From Sperchopsis tessellata (Eukaryota; Arthropoda; Insecta; Coleoptera; Hydrophilidae): a stretch of 28,170 nucleotides of DNA. Position numbers and translations under genes: made by a program. The notes under the pieces were generated by a model. That model was given only the letters and a program-made list of their open reading frames with translations. It was not told the origin of the DNA and did not search any database. Every line of letters begins with the position of its first letter. Position 1 is the first letter of the stretch. The stretch covers positions 1-28,170 of the forward strand of contig JAWQRN010000584.1 of the NCBI GenBank assembly GCA_033557685.1. The letters are read 5' to 3'. Shown here one piece after another: positions 19,897 through 28,170 of this stretch.

Positions 19897-20230
19897 GTTA
19901 GTTATATTGTTTGTATATTTTTTTATTTATCGTCGGCCTATTTCTGCTGCTAGGGCTTATCACCGACGCCAGGAATTAGGCTGCCTCACCTGTGAATTTT
20001 GCCGCATACAGTGCTCCAACTGGAATTGGTTTCTTTTACGTGCATGTGGTCTTCATTTTACCTACAATACATGGGACCCACCTTTTTACGTCCCTCCCGA
20101 AAGACAAGCACTACAAAGATTTTTCCCTAATCACAAAAAGTCAACCGTCTCCGGGACTCGAACCAGCCACCCCACGCCTAGTAGCCTAGTAATTGGACAC
20201 TGATCTACGAGATGGCTTGTTAAGTTATAT
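19897..20230 (-). mobile_element. tRNA-derived SINE, copy 2, with target-site duplication
   Basis: The insert body is 19908-20218 on the minus strand, flanked by GTTAGTTATAT (19897-19907) and GTTAAGTTATAT (20219-20230), a convincing target-site duplication. Read in its own sense it starts with a tRNA-like head: an A-box-like TAGATCAGTGT and a B box GGTTCGAGTCCC, spaced as in a tRNA gene. It then passes through CGGGAGGGACGTAAAAAGGTGGG and CCCATGTATTGTAGGTAAA into a tail with ATAGGCCGACGATAAATAAA. Copy 1 at 16007 shares everything from GGGAGGGAC to the tail. Two overlapping open frames on the opposite strand here (19907-20203 and 19992-20189) are by-products of the SINE, not genes. Confidence 0.85.
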
Positions 20231-23200
20231 CAATACAATGAGGTAGTACATTAGTGTATTGAAGATAGTTTATTCATAAGATTTATTTGATTTATTAGCA
20301 TTCTTAGAAATATAGTGGTATTTGTATTTTTATTAATTGTTAATTTTTTATGAATTTCCGGAAATGTTAATAGCCTACAACAAAATACTAGAAGACCATA
20401 TGCAACTTCTGGATGTAGTTCGAAAGTGGATTTTCCGGAGTAAAAGTGACAATAGCGGTTCTGTTTACGGGAGTATTCGATGGAGAAGAAAATTCCTTTC
20501 ATAATAAATAAAAGTATAATATAATCACATGTACTAGTTTCAGATATTGGCCGGAATAAGCGTTATATTGGGCCGATCTTCCATAATTTAGCAATGGATG
20601 CATAACAATATCTACATTTTTGGAGATAATCTTGTCAATTCAAGCTTTGCCACAGGACACGACTAAAAGTGAGGTCAAGGTTCACATTGGACCATCTCAG
20701 CATTTAAGGGTTCGAAATGATGCCTTTTGTGTACCTAGTGCAATAGGTGTAATGGTATAACTGTGACCTATGGGCAATATTATAATTTTTCATGTTTTTT
20801 TATATCGATTGTTAATTTATTCTATCATAGACACGTTGTTAAAAAATTATTTTAATTTATGTGACATTTGCCTTTGTAGATTTTATTGAGCGATGTCACA
20901 AAAATATGTAAAATATAGATTTCTGTCCTAAAAAAAAATATGCACTGTAGGAATTGCACACAATCTTGGTTGCTGATTAGAGACAAAGTGTGTTCATGTT
21001 GAGTGACAAAGACCTAGACATTAATTAATATAAATAAAGAAAGATATGAAAAAATGGGATTAGCTGAGATAAGTAGCATGTGATCAAATTTCAATAGCAA
21101 GAGTATTAGTGAAATATGATCCCTATAATTATAATCTAAGAAGTTTCAAGTTACCGAATATACGTTTAGTATAGTTAAATGTTTTGTATAGTGTTTTTTC
21201 GTCAAATATATTTATCAACTGTTAGGGTACTGTTATTTATCACCAACGTCCGATATAATATAGGTTGTTGTAGAAGAGGACATCGATTATATGCGCAACA
21301 CACAGCTAACTTTTATCTGGTTCCTTTAGATATAGTATAAATAATGCAAAATTTCTTGATCATTACATTAATAATAATTTAAAATAATTTATATTTCCGA
21401 CAAATTTACTTAAATAAGTTTTGATTCATGGTGTTATATTTCAACCCACTTGCTAATTAGGTTTCCTACGTCTTTAATTCGAGTAATTGCCCAAACAGAC
21501 AAAAAGCTCTTTAGTATGCAGTCTGAGGCTTTCGGAATTTACCTCCAATCTGTAAACTGGTGCACAGTTTACACAGCGTTCTGTAGCCGGCAATCAGCAA
21601 TGAGCCACAGGTTCGAACATTTTAATCATATTGCCAAATCTAATCTCGTGGAAGACCAACAAAGTAAACGCTAATTCCATTAAATTAAATATCTTATGTA
21701 TTATTTGATGACACTAACTAGATCTATAAATTATGCTGTATTTCTGTCACCATTAAATATAAGTGACGTTTTACTGCATAAAGCTTCCAAATATAGTTAT
21801 ATCTATGATTGTTTGTGTTTTCATTAGTAACATTGCTGAGATCAATAATCGCATACGGTTATATCTTGTCCATGTAATAGAACAGAAAGGAAATTACTCC
21901 TTTTACCGTTTTTACAAAGATTCTTGGCGATTTAATAAAACTTGCGTTTTATTTTTTAATTGTAAACAGCGAACTCATAAAATAAATCCATGGAAAAGTA
22001 AGCATTTTAGGGGATTTAAAATAATGTCTACCTGAATCCCGTCTTCTTAAATTTAGGAGTGTGCGCATAATTCTCTTTTAAAGTTGAAACAATGTGGTTA
22101 CATACAAATGCGAATGCATAGTAGTAGAACATCGTGAGCACATTAATAGGCAAAATCTCTGATAGTTATCATCTGTCGGTTTAATGTATATTTTTCCCAT
22201 GTAATGTGCCTATTTTTATTTACTCACCTATTACATATCTGCTATCGCCTTATTTATTCCTAAATGTTACCAGGCCAATGCAAGGAAAAGAAAATAGCCT
22301 TAAAGATAGCTTAATGACCAGAGGCACCATCTGATTAATCCTTGTGAAATTCTGTTTTGAATTTGTTTCAAATCAGATGTTATAGTTGCTTTTACCTTTT
22401 CTACTTCTTGTTCCATTCTTACACACACCTATATGAAGCAAATGTGACCAGGTCAACATCCCGCTCTCCATCTCGGTACATTTTTTTTGAACAGCATCTC
22501 ATGGTTTTGATTTGCGGTCTACAAATTTCCTTTGAAATAATTCAAGTTGATAATAATATGGAAACCCTAATTTAGGAAAACGTTTTTGTATGTGAGAGAA
22601 AACGTACTTTAAGAAATAGAATTTTATTATGTTTCAATAAACAGATTCATGTATTTATTTAATGATTTCTTATTAAAAGTAATACTCACAAAACGGTGAT
22701 AAACCTTTAATATAATTTTACAGAAAGGCGACTAAATGGAATGAGCAGATATTTATTGACATCCACAAACGTGCCATTGGGGGGATAAGGGTTCTGGTTA
22801 CTCATTGTTTCAAAGCAATTACCATAAATAATTCAAAATTTATAGCACATTCTGAACGTAAATAAATAGCCATGCTATGCTTAAACCTACGCATGAAACA
22901 TATTTATCTGTTAAGGATTTAATGAACATTTTTTAAAGTTGTTTCGCGAAATTTATTATATTGCCAGGGACCACAGCTATGCCTTATATATTTAGTGAAA
23001 AGCAAAATCGTGCCGAATTCTATCATGTATTAGCAGGGAAAATGTGCGTGTGATCTTACGATTAGTGATAGCTATTTGGTTAGGTGCTTTCGACAGCGGT
23101 CATGCGTTGGTCTAGATTATTTGTGTCAATATCCTTGGTACATTTCCAGTGCTAACAAGCTTGCCTCACATTCATGTAGACCAGAACGATATAATTAACT

Positions 23201-23588
23201 ATAGATTCATCTAGCCGTTATCTTTATTACACGTCATTTGTCTCTTGTTGAATAGATGGCATTATATTATTTTAAATATTTGGCACGGAGCAGCATTAAA
23301 AATTTTAATTTGTGTTTGGGCACTTTCTGAGACTTGAGAAAGGTATATTTTGGAAAAAAAGATACTAAGTGAATTTGTCGGATAATTAACTCGGTCAATA
23401 TAATTGAGGGAAGAAAATATTTATAAGTAAATCTTTATGATTTAATCACTTTTAAACAGATAAATTACTCTGAATATAGAAGTTAACGTTAACTAGCTCT
23501 ACTGCGCTATATTTATGCTAAGATAACTGAAGTTATTAGCATTAGTTTAAGCAGTTAGGGCAGCACAGTCTTCTACTTTTGGAATATA
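20231..23588. other. Long stretch without recognised genes
   Basis: AT-rich DNA. Open frames of 72-90 codons occur at 21450-21674, 21763-22035 and 22357-22575 (+) and at 20251-20502 (-). None shows a known motif, and none forms a neighbouring series that would suggest exons. A perfect 14-base palindrome AGTTAACGTTAACT lies at 23481-23494, about 100 bases before the mariner. Confidence 0.5.
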
Positions 23589-23618
23589 CCAGGTCTGTAA
23601 ATCTGAAACCGGAATTTA
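23589..23618 (+). repeat. Mariner 5' terminal inverted repeat
   Basis: Outer end CCAGGTCTGTAAATCTGAAA, preceded by TA at 23587-23588. It pairs with the right repeat at 24499-24528, with four mismatches in the first 25 bases. Confidence 0.9.
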
Positions 23619-23762
23619 CACATAGTTGGCTCTATTTGTCAATGTAGTGACTGTCAAACCATGTCATTGCCACTTTTTCTTGAATTTACATTTGTCAAAG
23701 ACTTTTAACTCACAACAATAAAAGTTTCATACCACAACATATTTTTTCATAGCGTTGATCAT

Positions 23763-24498
23763 GTCAATTTTGTGCCTGAAAATTACGATTTCCGGACAGC
23801 ACTGATTTTCTGTTACCATTTGAAGAAAACTTCTGCAGAATCACATCGAACGCTTGTCGAAGCTTACAGTGAGCCTGCTCTTGGTAAATCACAGTACTTT
23901 GGGTGGTTTAAAAAAATTTAAAAGTGGCGATTTTGACGTGAGAAACGAATAAAGTTTAAAGACGCCGAATTGCAAGCATTGTTGGATGAGAATAACTCTC
24001 AAACGAAACAACTCGGGAATCAATTAATTATGACACGAGAAGCCGTCTACATACGTTTGAGAGCCATGGGAAAGATCCAGAAGTTGGGAAATTGGGTTCC
24101 ACATGCACGGAATGAAAGACACGAAAAACGAAAAATCACTTGCGAAATGCTGCTCACCAGGGACAAAAGAAAATCATTTCTTCATCAAATTGTGACTGGC
24201 GATGAAAGCGTAAAGATAATGGGTAACTACAAGCAAACCAGAAACATCGACTGCAAGGCCAAGTCGCTATGGACGGCAGACAATGCTCTGTGTTTGGTGG
24301 GATAAGAAGAGTGTCTTCTACTATGAGCTGCTAAAACCTGGCGAAATCGTTAACACTGAACGCTACTGGCAACAAATGATGAATGATTGGTTTGCCTCAA
24401 AAGAGCAACACAAATTGCCAGATAAATGGGAAAAAGGTTTACCTAGCGATGGGCAATACTTTGAACATTTTCATACAATAAATGTGTATTTTCTATAA
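23763..24498 (+). pseudogene. Mariner transposase, frameshifted and deleted
   Basis: The transposase would bind the terminal repeats, excise the element and insert it at TA. The N-terminal DNA-binding half reads from 23763 (FVPENYDF, SAESHRTLVEAY) to a stop at 23919-23921. It shifts frame at an A-rich run to KSGDFDVRNE, ends at TAA 23950, and resumes in the first frame with KFKDAELQALLDE. GNWVPHARNER and KRKSFLHQIVTGDES lead to the first catalytic Asp in TGDE, which is kept. A short loss near 24205-24230 removes the following KWI region and changes frame. MLCVWWDKKS and YYELLKPGEIVNTERYW follow from 24283. After QQMMN the sequence jumps directly to DWFASKEQHKLPDKWEKG and DGQYFEH near the C-terminus. 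The deletion removes the second and third catalytic Asp (HDN and SPDLAPSDY blocks). No Met start is in frame at 23763. Confidence 0.92.
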
Positions 24499-24528
24499 AA
24501 AAATCCAGTTTCATATTTACAAACATGG
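24499..24528 (-). repeat. Mariner 3' terminal inverted repeat
   Basis: The reverse complement begins CCATGTTTGTAAATATGAAA, and TA follows at 24529-24530. The immediate flanks GAATATA (left) and TATATTC (right) extend the symmetry beyond the element. That may reflect a palindromic target preference or chance. Confidence 0.88.
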
Positions 24529-24530
24529 TA

Positions 24531-25930
24531 TATTCTTGGTTTGAGGTAGCTCCGCTGGAAAATTACTTACTTTGCCAAAAAAATCATAATCGTGACTGGA
24601 GAATCGTTTGTAAGACTTTTTTCCAAAAATATTGACTATTTACACTTGACTGCCTTTACATCTTATACAAAATTCTTTTGTACCTGTATCGAAACAGATA
24701 TGCAGCATAGTTTAGAATTTTGCATTTGTCGTCGCCTTGATGTTAGATAGAACGTATGCTGGTACATCACTAACTATTGCGATATTAAATTATATAATAT
24801 ACAAACATTGAAAATTAAATCAATGGTATAGAATATCTTTAGAGTCGCTGAACTTTTTGGCAAATAATATATTGAATAGCATTGTAGTTTGTATATACAT
24901 TACCATATGAACAAACGCGACGAGCATCAATTCTGTATCAGAAGTAATAAAATGACGGCTATATTTATGCGTGAATGATTTCACTGACTGTGTTTCTAAT
25001 AAACTTTTATTTACATGGAGATGAATTAATTTCAAAAGATTATTCCCAAATCGATTTTTGGTACTCATAGTGCTATTTTTGTAGATATTATAATTTTGCA
25101 TATTATAATTGAAAATCGTTACTAGATGCTATTAACTTTGTTTATCAATTTGTTACGTCTACTAGTCTAACGACTATTATCAAACTGAAATTTCAATAAA
25201 AAATTAAGTAGAACGTAAGGGGACTTCAAACAAGAGTAAGTTATATGATTTGCTATGGAAACTTATTAACAAAACTATGACTTTTGCAGCTACTGTATAA
25301 TTTTACAATAATTTCTTGTTGAGCATTATTTGCTTGGTTGAACTTTATAAAATTAATGATGTATTTTTAAACTAAAATAAAACGAACTCAGTTGAAATAA
25401 AAACAAGCATTTTCTTCCAATGTTTCAATATTTAACTTTGCATACATGTATATAAAATTTATTAAGATCAATTTTCCATACTTTCATAAATTTATAAATT
25501 TAACACCTTTACTTGAATTATTTTTGAATTTTATAAACATGTATAACAAAACAAAAAACGAGGCTTTGGAAATACCTGTGATATTTTCTGTTATCTCATT
25601 TGAGGCCGTTTTCATTGATATTTAAAAATTCCATTTGTTACCTATTAAATATGATCAAACATAAAATATAAACAAAGCAATAATATTATGTAGTATTTTC
25701 ATGGGAAATCATATGATGTACTTTGGTTCAAACGTCCCTCTAATATACCAAGAATACTGGAAATAAAATTTTATATATTAATTCTAATTCGACTTTCATA
25801 TCGGAAAAAAGCCGTTCGGAAGACGGTTTATATAAACATGTATAGTATCATCTTTGGTGGTTTAATTAATGCATAAAATAGGAAGGGGCATACATAAGTA
25901 TTATGGCTGCAGTGATATAATTCTAAAGCT
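24531..25930. other. No recognised gene
   Basis: Very AT-rich. A 93-codon minus-strand frame at 24820-25101 has no recognised motif. A repeat unit, RNA gene or exon could not be supported. Confidence 0.5.
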
Positions 25931-25985
25931 ATTATTAACTGCAATATTTTTATATATGATATATAAAAATATTGCAGTTAATAAT
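25931..25985. repeat. Perfect hairpin, 26-bp arms, 3-nt loop
   Basis: The arms 25931-25956 and 25960-25985 are exact reverse complements, separated by TGA. The stem contains a non-simple core (TTAACTGCAATATTTT) and so is not just an AT run. Perfect arms suggest recent origin or ongoing correction, because an old neutral palindrome would have accumulated mismatches. The very short loop is unlike a microRNA precursor. Confidence 0.93.
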
Positions 25986-26086
25986 GCAAATATAGATCCC
26001 AAGTTTCCTTGTATCTTTGGTTGTGTGTGGCTGTTCCAGCTGTGATGTTTTTAATTATTATCTCATAGTGGACTATATCGGCTAAT

Positions 26087-26120
26087 CCCTGATGAAGCGA
26101 ATAATACTTTCGCGTAAAAT
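26087..26120 (+). other. Second stem-loop motif with hammerhead-like core
   Basis: CCCTGATGAA is followed by stem GCGAA (26097-26101), a 7-base loop, stem TTCGC (26109-26113), then GTAAAATAAA. It has the same GATGAAG-hairpin-GxAA layout as the motif at 4077 and has the exact CTGATGA box of hammerhead ribozymes, but GTAAA stands where a hammerhead requires GAAA. It most likely marks the decayed 3' end of a retroelement on the plus strand. A short A-rich stretch follows at about 26115-26125. Confidence 0.4.
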
Positions 26121-26339
26121 AAAGGAATGAGCTAAAAAGTAGTTTTTCTTAACCATTTAACTATCCAAATAAGGGTGCATTTACCCAATAACTTTTGAAT
26201 ACATTGTTCCACCTGTTATTAGAACTTGGGCTTACATTGTTTCTCGGCGCAAGGTAAATTTATATGCTCTGCTCGCCTTCACTAATTCTCAAACTCATTA
26301 TGTATATCTTAAAACGTATAAGCATTATTGGGCTCTTCT

Positions 26340-26935
26340 AAATGTGAGAAGCACTTAAGGTACAGGTATCACTAGCATATATCATCATAGGCAAAATACG
26401 CCGGTCGAAAACCGTCCTTTTCAAACACAATTGCATTTGCGATTTAAATATGTTGTTCTTCGTGCTATCTATAAAGAAGCATCTCCATCCATCATAGTGT
26501 GCTGAACCAAGTACATGTATGATATAAGAGTTTTAACTAAAGTACCTCCAATATATAAAATGACGCGCATAGTTACCTCATTAAGCATCACTGCTGTTTG
26601 CTTAAGATTAATCCTAAGGCATTTATCTTACTTTCAGAACCAGATTCATATTTTTGTATTAGAAATAATATGATATCTGAAAATCTCTAATGATTAAGAT
26701 ATTTTCCATTCACTTATATGCCCTTTACAAATATAAAAAATTTCGATTACTTGCAGTAGTTTAACTTTTGATGTGGCTTTTTCGTATACGTTTTGAACCA
26801 TCTATATAAAGGCAGATGGAATGCCATTTCGAACCAAAACGATTGAGTTAAAAACTTTCTCCTAATCTACGAAAGCACAACATAGTTACACCTACATATC
26901 AATTCGCACACTTTACAAATCCTGCCTGAATCGAA
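26340..26935 (-). pseudogene. Antisense LINE reverse transcriptase fragment
   Basis: Reading down from about 26933, the minus strand has EQAGF, then AFVD(stop)EKVFNSI (about 26877-26841), the palm A region normally FVDFxKAFDSI. VYEKATSKVK and a decayed NLKQTAVMLNE (the NxKKTKVM block) follow. Next come YMYLVQHTMMDGD (about 26520-26480), then IFKSQMQLCLKRTVFDRRI with LPMMIYASDTCTL (about 26455-26350). This is the thumb region of an invertebrate LINE, where the usual series is CLKRKVFxxxxLPxMTYGSETWTL. The YADD box is not readable and is apparently deleted or decayed. Several frame changes and stops are present. This is a separate copy from the remnant at 18.2-19.6 kb; whether they are the same family is unclear. 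Confidence 0.78.
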
Positions 26936-27297
26936 TTCGTCGGTCAGGAATCTCCGACTTTACAAGAAAACTTCACCTAGAGATGAGGATATGTTGCAAA
27001 ATTTAATAATATAATGAACGCATTATTTTAGCCGATGCGGTATAAATGTTAAAATGAATCTTGCCAATACAATGCGATAAAAATTTACCGTGGGTAATTT
27101 CTGGCATAATTATAACAATCAGCTCAATTTTGCTTAATAATGAGGTATCCAATGCGTATATAACTATTTCACAGTACCACTGCTCATCAGTATTGTTAGG
27201 TAATTGGAATTTGCCATAGACACACAGCGAAACTGACTACTAACAAAATGTATTCAACTTACTACGAAATGTTTCATATAGCAAGCACACACCCACA
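26936..27297. other. No recognised gene
   Basis: AT-rich sequence upstream (minus-strand sense) of the LINE fragment. It may include decayed LINE sequence, but no motif is readable. Confidence 0.4.
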
Positions 27298-27321
27298 CAT
27301 ATATATATATATATATATATA
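27298..27321. repeat. Short (AT)n microsatellite
   Basis: About 24 bases of AT repeat preceded by a short CA-rich stretch (27287-27298). Confidence 0.9.
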
Positions 27322-28062
27322 CATTAAATAATTTAACACATGACTCACAATATCTAAATTAAATGGCATATTTAGAATTTTTATACCATACAAATATAAT
27401 GTTATGGAAAAATATAAACAAACATCGCTCTTTTGTTCTAGACAAATTGAAACTGCATATTATATTGTATGGCATCAAACAGAGAAATTTTATTTTAAAC
27501 TATATAATCTACCATATGATATTCTATTTATTGTACATCACAGCTCCTAGCTATAAATAATATGAATTGTTTTATAAAAGGATATTAAACGTGGATAATT
27601 TCCCTCCAATATTTGAAAGCAATGTGACATGATTGCTCCAGGGACATTTAATAATAACGCTGCTTTTTTTCATTCATGAGGTGAATTTTCAATGTGACAT
27701 TGTTCTATATTAATTGGTTTTCGAATTTAGACACATCAATTTCCAATCACAAATTAATGACTCTAACCAGTCTCTATTGATTCATCTGGTCTATTCAATC
27801 GGATGATTAAATAGAACTAAATGAAAACAATATTTGCGTTGATTTGAAAGTAACATAAGTAGAGCTTAATTACTGATAGATTATGTGAAATCCCAAAACC
27901 TGTTCGCATATGTTTAGAGGTAGTGAATTAATTTTTCGGCATTCGAGATAAAAGTGGAGAGTCACTTTACACAAAGGAATATCTGCAAGGGCAAGATTTC
28001 GAAAAGTGTTTAATGAAGTATTTCAAACTCGCTATAAATAAACTATAACATTTGAACAAAAT
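27322..28062. other. No recognised gene
   Basis: AT-rich sequence. A 65-codon frame at 27363-27560 is rich in Ile, Leu and Tyr, as expected from AT-biased noncoding DNA, and has no motif. Confidence 0.45.
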
Positions 28063-28094
28063 CTATATATACATGTATATACACACATACACAG

Positions 28095-28134
<40 letters not shown>
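28063..28134. repeat. Compound TA/CA microsatellite
   Basis: A mixed tract (tatata, tgta, cacaca) leads into an uninterrupted (AT)n of about 37 bases at 28098-28134, close to the window end. Confidence 0.93.
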
Positions 28135-28137
<3 letters not shown>

Positions 28138-28170
28138 GCAGATGATTTTCGAGTTTTATCCCATGTATGT

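Larger units (their letters stand above)
23589..24528 (+). mobile_element. Internally deleted mariner (mauritiana-like)
   Basis: This is a complete-ended but internally deleted Tc1/mariner transposon of 940 bases; full mariners are about 1.3 kb. The terminal inverted repeats begin CCAGGT and CCATGT at the outer ends and match at about 21 of the first 25 positions. Both ends are flanked by TA, the duplicated target of mariner. The CCAGGT start and the opening protein block FVPENYDFRTALIFCYHLKK (partly read) are like the mauritiana group that includes Mos1. About 350 bases are missing, mostly from the catalytic domain. It could not move by itself but may once have been mobilised by a full-length relative, because both ends are kept. 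Confidence 0.92.

Noticed and set aside
20130..20218. Possible genuine tRNA gene on the minus strand
   Set aside because: The A and B boxes are present, but the cloverleaf arms do not pair well and the segment continues into the SINE body shared with the copy at 16007.
23481..23494. 14-base perfect palindrome AGTTAACGTTAACT as a regulatory site
   Set aside because: It is isolated and short, with no adjacent gene; a palindrome of this size is not strong evidence alone.
25931..25985. MicroRNA precursor
   Set aside because: The loop is 3 bases and the stem is perfect; animal precursors have longer loops and internal mismatches.
1..28170. CRISPR array, bacterial operon or phage-like module
   Set aside because: No regularly spaced repeats with unique spacers, no closely packed genes and no ribosome-binding-site series; the content is eukaryotic retroelements.

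Overview
The window is AT-rich eukaryotic DNA, most likely from an invertebrate metazoan and plausibly an arthropod. That is inferred from the repeat content: a Penelope-like element, a mauritiana-type mariner, I-type and RTE-like LINEs, a Ty3/gypsy integrase, a tRNA-derived SINE and many long (AT)n tracts. I found no convincing host gene, no bona fide rRNA or tRNA gene, no CRISPR array and no bacterial-style operon. The species cannot be named from sequence alone.

Layout, left to right. A broken Penelope-like reverse transcriptase (about 0.6-1.8 kb) is followed by (AT)n, then an antisense Ty3/gypsy integrase fragment (2.37-2.91 kb), then another (AT)n. A stem-loop with flanks resembling a retroelement 3' end lies at 4.08-4.16 kb, followed by a third (AT)n. 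An I/Jockey-type LINE (5.6-7.4 kb) keeps its endonuclease, the start of its reverse transcriptase and its C-terminus, with the middle deleted. A two-copy tandem repeat with 331-bp period (7.65-8.28 kb) carries related antisense reading frames. A long (AT)n (11.3 kb) precedes an RTE-like LINE 5' half (11.4-12.8 kb). A second I-type LINE (14.35-16.45 kb) keeps its reverse transcriptase core and RNase H, and a tRNA-derived SINE is nested in it. An antisense LINE (18.2-19.6 kb) is followed by a second SINE of the same family with a clear target-site duplication (19.9-20.2 kb). A 940-bp internally deleted mariner with both terminal inverted repeats lies at 23.59-24.53 kb. A perfect 26-bp-arm hairpin (25.93 kb), another stem-loop motif (26.09 kb), an antisense LINE fragment (26.3-26.9 kb) and more (AT)n tracts complete the window.

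The recognised mobile genes do not act together. Each is inactivated by stops, frameshifts or deletions, and in several a catalytic residue is itself substituted. The window is best read as an intergenic or intronic graveyard of transposable elements. The least explained parts are the 331-bp tandem duplication, the two long near-perfect hairpins, the two stem-loop motifs and the SINE family. No previously undescribed functional system is demonstrable here.
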